Positions 8,313 to 16,416 of a stretch of DNA of 64,000 nt are shown here, in pieces. A program made the translations under genes and the position numbers. The notes below the pieces were generated by a model. The model worked only from the letters and a program-made list of their open reading frames with translations. It made no database searches and was not told the DNA's origin. The DNA comes from Alphaproteobacteria bacterium (GTDB taxonomy: Bacteria; Pseudomonadota; Alphaproteobacteria; Reyranellales; Reyranellaceae). The stretch's first letter is position 1; the number at the start of each line of letters is the position of its first letter. The DNA lies in the NCBI GenBank assembly GCA_017308235.1, contig JAFKFL010000014.1, forward strand, positions 62,001 to 126,000, written 5' to 3'.

Positions 8313-9362
8313 CTATCGGATCGCGAGGTCGAGGAGGGCGCCGGCTTCGGGCGAGACCTTAGCGCGCCAGGCGCTGACGGGTTTGCTTCCCGCCGATTTG
8401 AGCGCCTCGATCACTGAAGCGGATGGCGCCGCATCGATCGTCACGCCGTTCGCCTCCATGCGCTTGTAGTTTTCGGCCGTGCGGTTGGTCAGCAGCTCGT
8501 GCTGGCTGCGCTCGGTTTCATCAGCCGCAGCGATCACCTGCTCCTGAACGTCGGGGGATAGCGCTGCGAAGTCCGCCTCCCGAACGAAGGCAATGGACAC
8601 CGGGATCGCGTAGTTGATGGCGGTGAAGAAGCGAAGATCGTCCCACAGCTTTCGTCCCGCGCCGCCATCTCCGGACGTCAGGACGGCGTTCAGGCTGTGG
8701 TCCTTGATCTTCGCGATCGCTTCGTTGAACGGCAGAAACTCGGCAACGGCCCCGACGGCTCTCATCACTTCCGCCGAATTGTTGTCGTAGGCGCGTATCG
8801 CCATCTGTTTGAGATCGTCGGGCGATTTGATCGGCCGCGTCGACCAGACGCCGGTCGCCGGCCATATCGTTATGTAGAGCAGCTTCAGGCCGCGCGCCTT
8901 CAGGGCGTCGCTGTAAAGAGGCTTCGCTTTGCCGTTGACGGTTTTCGCCGCCTCGATCGATTGAACGACAAACGGCAATGAAGCGAGGCCAAAGATCGGA
9001 TCCGTCGCTTCCAGGGGACCGGCGAAGGCATCGCCGCCCGCGATCCGTCGATCCCGTGCCGCCTGGATCATGTTGGCGGAGGTGATCTTGAGCTCGTTGT
9101 CGAAGGCGTTCGTCGTGGTCACGAGCCCCTTGGTTCGCGCCGCCACCAGGTTGCCGAAGGTGGAGAGACCCGCACCCGAAATGCTGCTTTGCGGGTATTC
9201 GGTCGCCATCTGCCAGGTGACCTGCCCGCTAACCTGGGCAACGGACGGCGTGGCCCAGGCAATCCAGCAGCATGAAACGAGCGTGCCGAGAACAAGGACC
9301 ACACGCATTATGACGGGGCGCATCGCGACGGCGCGCGAAGAGGGCAACAGCCCGCTAGACAT
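8313..9362 (-). CDS. TRAP transporter substrate-binding protein, DctP family
   Basis: 349 residues with a signal peptide ending near ATPSVAQ, then WQMATEYPQSS and the DctP-like core (WSTRPIKSPDDLKQMAIRAYDNN), where the arginine in the MAIRAY segment is the usual carboxylate-binding position. It should bind an organic acid in the periplasm for a TRAP importer. GGGGAGGG lies six bases before the ATG. No DctQ or DctM membrane subunit is adjacent, so it is an orphan receptor or serves a remote transporter. Confidence 0.85.
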   Translation of the reverse strand: MSSGLLPSSRAVAMRPVIMRVVLVLGTLVSCCWIAWATPSVAQVSGQVTWQMATEYPQSSISGAGLSTFGNLVAARTKGLVTTTNAFDNELKITSANMIQAARDRRIAGGDAFAGPLEATDPIFGLASLPFVVQSIEAAKTVNGKAKPLYSDALKARGLKLLYITIWPATGVWSTRPIKSPDDLKQMAIRAYDNNSAEVMRAVGAVAEFLPFNEAIAKIKDHSLNAVLTSGDGGAGRKLWDDLRFFTAINYAIPVSIAFVREADFAALSPDVQEQVIAAADETERSQHELLTNRTAENYKRMEANGVTIDAAPSASVIEALKSAGSKPVSAWRAKVSPEAGALLDLAIR

Positions 9363-9430
9363 GCTGTTCCCTCCCCGAGATGAGCGACGCGGCCGTTAAA
9401 CCAGACTCCGAAATGGCGGAACCAACCCCA

Positions 9431-9542
9431 CCTCACCCTGAGGAGCATCGCGAAGCGATGCGTCTCGAAGGGTGGCAACGGACACTGTGCTCGTTCACCC
9501 TTCGAGACGCGCTCCCTGACGGGTGCGCTCCTCAGGGTGAGG
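9431..9542. repeat. dispersed palindromic repeat, copy 1
   Basis: The outer arms CCTCACCCTGAGGAGC (9431-9446) and GCTCCTCAGGGTGAGG (9527-9542) are perfect inverted repeats. An inner pair GCGTCTCGAAGGGTG / CACCCTTCGAGACGC lies at 9460-9474 and 9496-9510. Each side has its own short variable hairpin. A second copy is at 11505-11613. It is a REP/BIME-like element of the kind common in alphaproteobacterial genomes. Confidence 0.85.
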
Positions 9543-9567
9543 TCATTCCGTCTAAGCGGGACATGCA

Positions 9568-9903
9568 CTAACTGCCGGTCGCGTCGGTTACGCACTTCTT
9601 GGTGAAGGAGGTCTTGGCTGCGCCGGCAAGCTTCTTGTCGGCTGCCGCCTTGTCGCACGCCGCCGTGGCGTCCTTCTCGCACTTGGTCATGAAGCTGTTG
9701 AGCGCCGCGCCGGCGAGCTTCTTGTCGGTCGCCTGCATCTTGCACGACGCCGCGGGGGCGGTCGCGGGAGCAGGCGTCGTGGTGGTCGTGTTGGTCTGAG
9801 CTGCCGCACCCCAGGCGATGGCAAGGCCAGCTACAAGCGAGGCCGCGGCGATTGCCACCGAACGGGGCGGCACCGGACGGTGCGACACGGGAACGAGCTT
9901 CAT
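9568..9903 (-). CDS. exported PsiF-repeat protein
   Basis: 111 residues with a signal peptide ending near IAWGAAAQ, a threonine/alanine-rich linker, then two PsiF-type repeats: CKMQATDKKLAGAALNSFMTKCEKDA and CDKAAADKKLAGAAKTSFTKKCVTDA. Each has a Cys pair about 20 residues apart and the KKLAGAA core. PsiF-repeat proteins are small periplasmic proteins; the E. coli member is phosphate-starvation inducible, but their activity is not known. Nothing in the upstream sequence that I can see identifies a Pho box. Confidence 0.85.
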   Translation of the reverse strand: MKLVPVSHRPVPPRSVAIAAASLVAGLAIAWGAAAQTNTTTTTPAPATAPAASCKMQATDKKLAGAALNSFMTKCEKDATAACDKAAADKKLAGAAKTSFTKKCVTDATGS

Positions 9904-9973
9904 GCGATTGCCTCCTTGGGCTGTGGAACTTGGGTGAAGCTTGGGGCGAAGCTGGCGACCGGTGGAGGGGCGC

Positions 9974-10351
9974 TCAGTCCGTGGTCAATGCCGGTGTGGC
10001 GGTTGCGGGGGGCAATTCGACGAGCACGGCGCTTGCGATGGCGTCGGCGGCGCGCTTGTCGATCCTGCAGTGATGTTCGCTCGCCCAGCCGAGGTGGAGG
10101 TTGTCTTCCCGTGCATTGACGGCTTCGATCAGTCCGTCGGCATCGGTCGCAAGCGCAAAGGCGCAGAACACGGTGGTCGAGCCGGTCTCCTTCTGCGCGG
10201 TGAGTGCGAAGGAGCCGGTCGGCGCCAGCTCCTCGACCAGGCGACCGATCAAGGCCAGTGGATCATCGGTAATGCCAGCCGGCACCTGCGCCACGACAAG
10301 ATGATGGTTCTTCGAGTCGGCAGCCAGAGCCGTCCAGGAGCATTGGGGCAT
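9974..10351 (-). CDS. hypothetical protein
   Basis: 125 residues, acidic and alanine-rich, no signal peptide or membrane segment. It reads as a compact alpha/beta protein (HHLVVAQVPAGITDDPLALIGRLVEELAP, then TTVFCAFALATDADGLIEAVNAR). No family recognised. No strong ribosome site precedes the ATG, so the start is uncertain. It ends 70 bases from the start of the PsiF-repeat gene in the same direction. The opposite strand carries a long open frame here that I judge a shadow because of its arginine-rich composition. Confidence 0.55.
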   Translation of the reverse strand: MPQCSWTALAADSKNHHLVVAQVPAGITDDPLALIGRLVEELAPTGSFALTAQKETGSTTVFCAFALATDADGLIEAVNAREDNLHLGWASEHHCRIDKRAADAIASAVLVELPPATATPALTTD

Positions 10352-10496
10352 GACGCGGGGACGCTACGCTGGCCAGGAGGCCCAGTCATGTCCAAATTGG
10401 CGCGCTTGTGCGGCAAGGTGAATCAGACTCTCTGCACCTCTTTGGCATGGCCGCAGCCTCACATACGATGCGCGCTGTGGAGGGGAGGGGCAGGAC

Positions 10497-11477
10497 ATGC
10501 GGTTCATCGCGTTCCTTCTTATTGCCAGCTTTGCGTGGACTGGGGCATGGACCGGCGTCGTTTGGACGGGGGCGGGCAGCGCGTGGGCCGCCCAGCCCGA
10601 TATCACGGTGACGCTTCTGGGCACCGGCAGCCCTATCCCGTTGCCGGACCGATTCGGGCCGGCAACGCTCGTGCAGGCAAACCACCAGGCGCTCCTGTTC
10701 GATGCCGGCCGCGGCGTCACCATCCGGCTCTTCCAGCTGGGTGTGCCAATGCGGGCGGTCGATCCGGTGTTCTTCACGCACTACCACTCCGACCATGTCG
10801 ACGGGCTGACCGACCTTTGGCTGACGGGCTGGCTGGCGGGACCATGGGCCGGCCGTTCGCAGCCGCTGCACTTGATCGGCCCGACCGGCGTCAAGGCGCT
10901 CGCCGCCGGTTTGCGGCAGGCCTTTGCCGACGACATCCGCATCAGGATCGCCGACGAGCATTATCCGCCCGATGGCGTCGCGCTGAAGGTTCAGGAATTC
11001 TCGCGGGACGGCACGGTCTACGAGAAGGACGGCGTCAAGGTGACCGCGTTCGAAGTCAACCATGGCGACCTGATCAAGCCGGCCTACGGTTACCGGGTTG
11101 ATTACAATGGCCATGCCGTCGTCATCTCCGGCGACACGCGCTACAACGACAACGTCATCAAATACGGCACCGGAGTCGATCTTCTGGTGCACGAGGTTTG
11201 TGCCGCGCGTCCCGAGATCGAGAATGACAAGGTGATGCGGGCCATCATTGCGCACCACACGTCCCCGGCCGACGCCGGCCGGGTGTTCAGCGCGGCCAGG
11301 CCCAAGCTCGCGGTCTTCTCGCACATCGTCCTGTTGGCCGAGCCGAAGGTTCCCGCGCCCACGGTCGACGACATCGTTCGACAAACGCGTGAAACGTACC
11401 AGGGACCGCTGGTGGTCGGCGCCGACCTGATGTCGTTCGCCATTTCCCGCGAGGGCGTGACCTCGATCAAGCGCTAG
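10497..11477 (+). CDS. exported metallo-beta-lactamase-fold hydrolase
   Basis: 326 residues: a signal peptide (MRFIAFLLIASFAWT, cleavage near SAWAA), then a beta-lactamase-fold domain with THYHSDHVDG (H95, H97, D99, H100), NHGD and a later ISGDTRYND and AHHTSP that complete the two-zinc site. LLGTGSPIPLPDRFGPA at the start is typical of the RNase Z/arylsulfatase-like branch of the superfamily. Export argues against a tRNA-processing role; a periplasmic esterase or phosphodiesterase is more likely. GAGGGGAGGGGCAGGAC lies before the ATG. Confidence 0.85.
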   Translation: MRFIAFLLIASFAWTGAWTGVVWTGAGSAWAAQPDITVTLLGTGSPIPLPDRFGPATLVQANHQALLFDAGRGVTIRLFQLGVPMRAVDPVFFTHYHSDHVDGLTDLWLTGWLAGPWAGRSQPLHLIGPTGVKALAAGLRQAFADDIRIRIADEHYPPDGVALKVQEFSRDGTVYEKDGVKVTAFEVNHGDLIKPAYGYRVDYNGHAVVISGDTRYNDNVIKYGTGVDLLVHEVCAARPEIENDKVMRAIIAHHTSPADAGRVFSAARPKLAVFSHIVLLAEPKVPAPTVDDIVRQTRETYQGPLVVGADLMSFAISREGVTSIKR

Positions 11478-11504
11478 AGCATATCCCGCTTTTATGTAGA
11501 ACCA

Positions 11505-11613
11505 CCTCACCCTGAGGAGCGGCCGCAGGCCGCGTCTCGAAGGGTGGGACCGAGCACCTTGTCTGGCGCCACCCTTCGAGACGCATCGCTCCGCGATGCT
11601 CCTCAGGGTGAGG
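11505..11613. repeat. dispersed palindromic repeat, copy 2
   Basis: Same outer 16-base arms as the copy at 9431-9542 and the same inner GTCTCGAAGGGTG pair. The small side hairpins differ: GGCCGCAGGCC on the left and ATCGCTCCGCGAT on the right. It lies between convergent genes 28 bases after the hydrolase stop. Confidence 0.85.
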
Positions 11614-11654
11614 TTGGGATGGTTTCACTATTTTGAAATCCGCTCCAGGAGCAC

Positions 11655-12656
11655 TCACTCCATCAGCTCCGCGCGGGCGACCAGGTTGACGGGAAGGGCG
11701 AGGCCGAGCTGGTCCGCCGTCCTTTGGTTGATGAAGAGGTCGAAGACCGCCGGTTCTCCGATGGGCAGGTCGGCGGGTTGCACGCCTTTCAGCAGCTGGG
11801 CGACGTAGCCTGCGGAGCGGCGATAGAGATCGGCCAGGCTCGGCGTCCAGGCGGCGAGGCCGCCGTCACGCACATAGGCGGCAGATGCCCAGATCGAGGG
11901 CAGGCGGTGCTGCAGCGCAAGCCCGACCAGTCGGGCGCGGTTGTCGTCGAAGAAAGCCGAGGCCACGGCGGCCACGCCATCGGCATGGTCGGCCACCGCG
12001 GCGGCGAAGATCGAGCCGAAGGCCGCGGGATCTCGCGCCTCGACCAGCAGCGCTTCGATGCCAAGCGACGCCACGGCGAGCCGCGCCGCTTCCAGCCCTT
12101 CGGCATCCATCGATGGATCGTGCAGCACCAGCACGCGGCTGAGCGACGGCGCCAGCTCCTTCAGAAGCCCGATGCGCTGGGCCGCGAGGTTGATGCTCGA
12201 GAGGGCAAGCCCGGTCACCAGCCCGTCGGGCCGCGCCAGGCTCTTCACCAGCCCCGTGTCGACCGGATCGGTGGAGACGGCCAGCACGATCGGCTGCACG
12301 GCGCCCGCTGCAACCAGCGACCGCACCGCATCAGCGGCGGCGGTCACGACGACATCGACGTCGGACTGCGCGATCTCCGTGCTGAGCGCGCGCAGGCGCT
12401 CGATATGGCTTTCGGCCCACAGGCACCGGACCTCGACCGTCTCGCCGTCGATCAGCCCGTTCTCGGCCAGGCCGGTCCGGAAGGCGTTGAGCTGATGCGG
12501 ATCGACCGACGCGGCGCTCTGCACGCCGAGATAGACGACGCGTGGCCGGCGGGCCGTTGCCTGCTGCGCGCGTGCGGGACGCCCAAGCACAGGGACGGCG
12601 GCCAACGTGAGGACGGAGGACGCAGCGAGGAGCGCGATCAGAGGCCGTCGCTTCAT
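11655..12656 (-). CDS. ABC transporter substrate-binding protein (PF04392 type)
   Basis: 333 residues with a signal peptide (MKRRPLIALLAASSVLTLAAVP). The core follows the ABC_sub_bind family: RRPRVVYLGVQS, FRTGLAENGLIDGETV, DVVVTAAADAVRSLVAAGAVQPIVLAVSTDPVDTGLVKSLARPDGLVTGL, and a final DLFINQRTADQLGLALPVNLVARAE. These periplasmic proteins are very numerous in soil alphaproteobacteria and usually lack known ligands. No permease or ATPase is adjacent. The ATG at 12656 opens the signal peptide; a longer frame upstream is not supported. Confidence 0.85.
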   Translation of the reverse strand: MKRRPLIALLAASSVLTLAAVPVLGRPARAQQATARRPRVVYLGVQSAASVDPHQLNAFRTGLAENGLIDGETVEVRCLWAESHIERLRALSTEIAQSDVDVVVTAAADAVRSLVAAGAVQPIVLAVSTDPVDTGLVKSLARPDGLVTGLALSSINLAAQRIGLLKELAPSLSRVLVLHDPSMDAEGLEAARLAVASLGIEALLVEARDPAAFGSIFAAAVADHADGVAAVASAFFDDNRARLVGLALQHRLPSIWASAAYVRDGGLAAWTPSLADLYRRSAGYVAQLLKGVQPADLPIGEPAVFDLFINQRTADQLGLALPVNLVARAELME

Positions 12657-12727
12657 GCGATCTTGCGCGCGGGATGTTCGCCCGCGCTTCCCGGGGGCAC
12701 ACAAGGGTGCCACTTGTGTCACGGACC

Positions 12728-12790
12728 GGCAACAAAACTGGCGACGAGCCGGGTAACAAACTGGGGCAACAAGACTGAGCAACAAAACGC
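12728..12790. repeat. four imperfect direct repeats
   Basis: GGCAACAAAACTG, GGGTAACAAACTG, GGGCAACAAGACTG and GAGCAACAAAACGC occur in a row in the divergent gap between the binding-protein gene and the small ORF at 12910. They may be a multi-site operator or a degenerate microsatellite. No other feature explains them. Confidence 0.5.
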
Positions 12791-12909
12791 CGGTTGGGGA
12801 AAATTATTGCGCTTGGCCTTGCCGCGCTCACGCGGCAACCTAAAATTGTCTTGTTCCGTGCAGCGTAGCTTGGGGGATTTGAACGCCACCTCGACTTTGG
12901 AGGGCAAAG

Positions 12910-13134
12910 ATGGGGTCGGTCCAAAGATATTCAGAAAGCGATTTGCTGTCGGCGATCGAGGGGTTGCTGGCGGATGGTGAGATCGAGAGCGGCACGCCGG
13001 CTTTCGCCGTCGCGCGGCAGGCCGCGTATCAGGGCTATGCGTCCCTGACCGCGGGCCAGCAGGCGATCTACGATCGTGTCGTTCTGCCGGCGCTGGAGCG
13101 GTGGACGGGAGGGAGCGACGCCGGCGAGATGTGA
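12910..13134 (+). CDS. small hypothetical protein
   Basis: 74 residues (MGSVQRYSESDLLSAIEGLLADGEI...), mainly helical, acidic at the C-terminus, no export signal. GGAGGGCAAAG lies directly before the ATG, a good ribosome site. The pattern (LTAGQQAIYDRVVLPALERW) looks like a small cytoplasmic helical bundle. No family name is available. Confidence 0.7.
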   Translation: MGSVQRYSESDLLSAIEGLLADGEIESGTPAFAVARQAAYQGYASLTAGQQAIYDRVVLPALERWTGGSDAGEM

Positions 13135-13164
13135 TGCGCGGCAGAGGCCGCGCCGATCCGCTCG

Positions 13165-13410
13165 CTACCGCCCAAAGCCTGGATGCAGCGCGTCGTCGCT
13201 GAGCATCAGGTCGGCATCGTCGTCAATCGCCTCGGCGTCGTCATCGATCGCCAGCAGATACTTGAGGTCGGCGATCCGGGTATCGCAGATCTGCTTGTCG
13301 GGGCAGACAACGGTCGCGAGCGCGGTGCCCCGGTCGTCCAGCACCGCAAACAGGAAACGCCCATCGCCCAGGGGGCGCGGCTGGCTCACTTCAAGTCTCG
13401 CGTCGGTCAT
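13165..13410 (-). CDS. small hypothetical protein
   Basis: 81 residues. The N-terminal half looks like a beta sheet (FLFAVLDDRGTALATVVCPDKQICD); the C-terminal half is an acidic low-complexity run (AIDDDAEAIDDDADLM). No membrane segment. It converges with the small gene at 12910 and leaves 30 bases between stops. The start ATG has no obvious ribosome site. Function unknown. Confidence 0.6.
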   Translation of the reverse strand: MTDARLEVSQPRPLGDGRFLFAVLDDRGTALATVVCPDKQICDTRIADLKYLLAIDDDAEAIDDDADLMLSDDALHPGFGR

Positions 13411-13583
13411 ACGGGTAAGAATGCCCGAAGGTTGCGTACCTGGGCGTGGTCAAGCCGTGCACTTACTGTGGCCGGCGGGCCACAGGGCCGTGACTAAAAT
13501 GTATCAATTTCAGCTGGTTAATCGACTTTCCTGACATTTTGTACTATTATTGCAGATAGTGTGGTGTCATTGGCGGGCGTATC

Positions 13584-13892
13584 ATGGCGACGCATTATCT
13601 GGCCGATGTCAGGCACGCGAGCGAGCATCGCGCGCTGCAGCGGCTGATCCGGCTCTATCCGGCCGAAGGTTACGAGCAGTGGTGCGAGCGGCAGGAGCGC
13701 GAGATCGCCCGGCTGGTCGCGCATCGGCACGAGGTGCGGCTGATCGCGGTGACCGCCACCGAGTTCGCCGACTATTGCACCCGTACCGGCGCCAAACGCG
13801 ACATCAGCGTCTTCACCGGCTTCCTGTGGGACACCGGCAAGCGCCTGAAGGGCCGCGTCGCGGTTCCCGCCAATGCCGGCACCGCACGGTAG
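13584..13892 (+). CDS. hypothetical protein
   Basis: 102 residues: a helical N-terminus (HASEHRALQRLIRLYPAEGYEQWCERQEREIARLVAHRHEV) followed by a strand-rich half (RLIAVTATEFADYCTRTGAKRDIS). No signal peptide and no motif recognised. It begins 173 bases after the divergent small gene, after an AT-rich stretch that may hold its promoter, and is followed by the small membrane gene at 13924. Confidence 0.6.
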   Translation: MATHYLADVRHASEHRALQRLIRLYPAEGYEQWCERQEREIARLVAHRHEVRLIAVTATEFADYCTRTGAKRDISVFTGFLWDTGKRLKGRVAVPANAGTAR

Positions 13893-13923
13893 ACGCATGA
13901 TCCAGGTTTCGGAACTGAGGCAG

Positions 13924-14130
13924 ATGAATTGGCGCCCGTTGACGTGGAAGGACGTCGCAGGCCTCCTTTTCGTGATCCTCTTTGTCGGCGGCATCTTTTG
14001 TTTGGACGCCATCTACCCGCTCAGGCAGATCAACTGGAGCTTCGGTCCGGAGTGGAATTGTGGCGACGTGACGCCAGGCTCATTGGTCTGCGCCAAGAAG
14101 CCAGACGAGCGACATCACCGCTCAAACTAG
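13924..14130 (+). CDS. small single-pass membrane protein
   Basis: 68 residues with one membrane helix (VAGLLFVILFVGGIFCLDAIYPL, about residues 11-33), a short polar C-terminal domain with two cysteines (WNCGDVTPGSLVC) and a charged end. GAGGCAG precedes the ATG at 13924; an in-frame ATG at 13897 would add nine residues. The two cysteines may form a disulfide if the tail is periplasmic. No family recognised. Confidence 0.55.
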   Translation: MNWRPLTWKDVAGLLFVILFVGGIFCLDAIYPLRQINWSFGPEWNCGDVTPGSLVCAKKPDERHHRSN

Positions 14131-14155
14131 CGTCCAAACTGCTACTGCCGCTGCC

Positions 14156-14422
14156 CTACATCCTGCGGCCGAGCAGGACCACCGCGCCCTGGGGGCCATA
14201 GCTCTCGAAGTGCAGGCAGCCGCGCGGCATGCCGAAGGTCTCGCCCGGTTTGAAGGTCTGGCACTTGCCGTTCCAGTTGAGGGTGATCGCCCCCTTCAGC
14301 ACCATCGCCTTCACATCGAACGGATGGCTGTGCTCCGGATTGACCTTCGCCGCCGCCGTCGTGCTGGTCAGGATGTCGTAGCCTTCTCGCTTCAGTTCCG
14401 CCTCGAACGTCTGTCGGTCCAT
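14156..14422 (-). CDS. cupin-domain protein
   Basis: 88 residues forming a single small cupin barrel. The first cupin motif is close to EHSHPFDVKAMVLKGAITL and the second is FKPGETFGMPRGCLHFESYG, with His and Glu in the usual metal positions. GGGAGG lies before the ATG at 14422. Such single-cupin proteins bind a metal and are often of unknown activity. It stands alone on the minus strand, downstream of the metal-related operon at 14519-16323 in the same direction but separated from it by 96 bases. Confidence 0.75.
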   Translation of the reverse strand: MDRQTFEAELKREGYDILTSTTAAAKVNPEHSHPFDVKAMVLKGAITLNWNGKCQTFKPGETFGMPRGCLHFESYGPQGAVVLLGRRM

Positions 14423-14518
14423 GGCAGCCTCCCATCGCAGGGCCGATCCTAGCATAGTCGGGTCGCAGATAGTGCGTCGCCCCTCTCGCCCTTTTGGGGG
14501 AGAAGCCAGGAGAGGGGA

Positions 14519-15589
14519 CTATTGCGTGTGGGCCAGCAGGCGGTCGAGGTCGACGTCGGCCGGCATGACGCCATAAAACAGCTCGTGGAACTGCGACGTC
14601 TCCCGGCGGAGGTCGAGCTTGGCCTCGGCGGGGTAGAGGAGCTGCAGCATCCAACGCAGCCCCATCAGCCGGTTGAGGGACGGAGGCTCGCCCAGCCAGC
14701 CCCAGGGCAGGGTGGGCGCGGCGTAGAGGCGGCCCTGGGCCACCGCCGGCACCTTCTTCCAGTCGGGCCGGCCGCTCATCGCCTCCCAGGCAGGCCGATC
14801 GAAGGCGATCACGATCTCGGGGTTCCAGGCGATCACCTCGTGGAGGGTTGCGGTGAGCGCTCCGCCGCGGCCGGGTTTACCCGATCCGGCGTTTGCTTGG
14901 GCGACATTGATCGCACCGGCCTTCTCCACGACCTCGGTAAGGCCCGAGCCCGCGACCGCGGTCGCAAGCGCCTCCGCGCCGCGTGCGACGTAGACTTTGC
15001 GCCGCCGCGCGGCCGGCACCTTCGCCAGCACGGCTTCGACCAGGTCGAGCGTCTGTTCGGCATAGGTCGCCAGCGCCTGGGCGCCTTTGTCATGCCCCAG
15101 GATCTGGCCGCTAAGCCGCAGTGCCGCCGGCAGCTTGTCGAGCGCGCCGTCGACCAGCACGTAAGGCACGTGCGTCGCCGCCTGCACCTTGTCGGCGAGG
15201 GCCGCGTATTCGGTCGAGATGGATCCGAAGTCGAGGATGAGGTCGGGCTTGAGCGAGCCGATTGCGGCCAGGTCGGGCTCCGCGCCGCGTGTCGTGAGCC
15301 GCGGCACCGCGGGCTTGGTGCGGACCGAGGGCAGCAGGAAGGGCCTGGCCTCGGCCGACGGGGCGGGCACCCAGCCCAGCATCGACTCTGGCGCCACGGC
15401 ATAGAGCAGGATCGAGGCGGGCGGACCCGCGGGCATCACCCGGCCCACATGGACGGGCAGCTCGACGCGGCGGCCGACCGAATCGACCACGCTGCGCGTC
15501 TGCGCGCAGGCGGAGCGCCCGGCCGTGGTTGTGACCGCTGATGCGGCGAAGGCGCCGGCAAGCAGGGCGCGTCGCGATACGCCCGTCAT
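14519..15589 (-). CDS. periplasmic metal/siderophore-type binding protein (PF01497-like)
   Basis: 356 residues with a twin-arginine-like leader (SRRALLAGAFAASAVTTTAGRSACAQ). The mature part follows the TroA/BtuF-like helical-backbone fold: VVDSVGRRVELP, EPDLAAIGSLKPDLILDFGS, WNPEIVIAFDRPAWEAM, PTLPWGWLGEPPSLNRLMGLRWMLQLLYP. It would present an iron complex, cobalamin or oxyanion to a FecCD-type importer. GGAGGGAAC precedes the ATG, and the ATG overlaps the stop of the TrmO-like gene. Being the third gene after a Mop protein suggests molybdate or tungstate (MolA-like). No permease or ATPase is adjacent. Confidence 0.8.
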   Translation of the reverse strand: MTGVSRRALLAGAFAASAVTTTAGRSACAQTRSVVDSVGRRVELPVHVGRVMPAGPPASILLYAVAPESMLGWVPAPSAEARPFLLPSVRTKPAVPRLTTRGAEPDLAAIGSLKPDLILDFGSISTEYAALADKVQAATHVPYVLVDGALDKLPAALRLSGQILGHDKGAQALATYAEQTLDLVEAVLAKVPAARRRKVYVARGAEALATAVAGSGLTEVVEKAGAINVAQANAGSGKPGRGGALTATLHEVIAWNPEIVIAFDRPAWEAMSGRPDWKKVPAVAQGRLYAAPTLPWGWLGEPPSLNRLMGLRWMLQLLYPAEAKLDLRRETSQFHELFYGVMPADVDLDRLLAHTQ

Positions 15590-16110
15590 GTCCGGTTCCC
15601 TCCATCGCCGACCTGCCCATCTCCAACCTGGAAGTCGCCGGCCTGCGCGGGTGCGATCGGCTGGAACAGCGTTCGGTCGGGCTTCACGTCGATCAGCGGC
15701 GTGCCATCGAGACAGTCGAGGCCACGCACGAACAGCACCGGGCCTTCGACCTTTACCAGCTCCACGATCGAGGTGCCGATCGGGTTGGGCCGTGCCGGCG
15801 TGCGCAGCGAGAAGGTGCCGCGCACCGCGCCGTCGTTGCGCGGGCTTTGCATGGTGAGGTCGCGGCGGGACTCGTGCAGCCAGTAGAGCACCTCCAGCCG
15901 TTTGAACTGGGCGATGCTGTCGAGTCCCTGGTTCCACGGCGGCGCGAGCTCGATACGACAGATCGGGCCGTCGGCGCGACCCTGCCGCGGGCAGGTGAGG
16001 CGATCGCTCCACGGCGTGCGGATCGTGCCGATGAAATAGACGCCGGCGTCGGTTTGCGCCGGCAGCGTCACCGCGCGTTCGCCCTTACGGACCTCGTTCA
16101 GGCGCACCAT
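15586..16110 (-). CDS. TrmO/TsaA-family protein
   Basis: 174 residues matching the TsaA-like beta-barrel family: IGTIRTPW, ELAPPWNQGLDSI, LEVLYWLHESRRDL, RGTFSLRTPARPNPIGTSIVELVKVEG and LDGTPLIDVKP. TrmO methylates N6-threonylcarbamoyladenosine 37 in tRNA-Thr using S-adenosylmethionine. Members found beside metal-transport genes may have another role. It starts 3 bases after the Mop gene stop, and its stop overlaps the next ATG (ATGA), so the three genes are one operon. The C-terminal tail has a glycine-rich repeat (FQVGDGQVGDGG). Confidence 0.8.
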   Translation of the reverse strand: MVRLNEVRKGERAVTLPAQTDAGVYFIGTIRTPWSDRLTCPRQGRADGPICRIELAPPWNQGLDSIAQFKRLEVLYWLHESRRDLTMQSPRNDGAVRGTFSLRTPARPNPIGTSIVELVKVEGPVLFVRGLDCLDGTPLIDVKPDRTLFQPIAPAQAGDFQVGDGQVGDGGNRT

Positions 16111-16113
16111 GAC

Positions 16114-16323
16114 TCAATCGTCCAGCCCGACCATCACGTCGGACGCCTTGATGATGGCGTAGCCTTGCTGGCCGACCTTGAGGCCGAGCTCGTCGACCGC
16201 GTCGTTGGTGATCGAGGCGGTGACCACCGTGCCGTTGACGTCGATCCGCACATGCGCGGTGGTCTGGCCCTTCTTCACCTCGACGATCCGGCCCTTGAGC
16301 TTGTTCCTGGCGCTGAGTTTCAT
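16114..16323 (-). CDS. Mop/TOBE-domain molybdate-binding protein
   Basis: 69 residues, a single Mop (TOBE) domain: SARNKLKGRIVEVKKGQTTAHVRIDV, TVVTASITNDAVDELGLKVGQ, YAIIKASDVMVG. Molbindins of this size assemble into hexamers that store molybdate or tungstate in the cytoplasm. It is the first gene of a three-gene minus-strand operon. The upstream gap holds small RNA copy 3 on the opposite strand. Confidence 0.9.
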   Translation of the reverse strand: MKLSARNKLKGRIVEVKKGQTTAHVRIDVNGTVVTASITNDAVDELGLKVGQQGYAIIKASDVMVGLDD

Positions 16324-16381
16324 CGCTTTCTCCTCGATATTTCTGGTCGACTATAGCGTGCTCCCGGCATGCGGCCACAGC

Positions 16382-16410
16382 TTTGACTGCCGGTGTGACC
16401 GAGCGATCAC
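16382..16410 (+). promoter_or_regulatory. promoter-like element of small RNA copy 3
   Basis: TTTGAC (16382-16387), 17 bases, GATCAC (16405-16410), then TGG. Of the three copies this has the -35 hexamer closest to the TTGACA type. Spacing and downstream bases match copies 1 and 2. Confidence 0.5.
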
Positions 16411-16416
16411 TGGCTG

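Noticed and set aside
8257..8469. A 70-codon plus-strand frame after the methyltransferase
   Set aside because: Most of it is antisense to the end of the TRAP receptor gene and it has no ribosome site.
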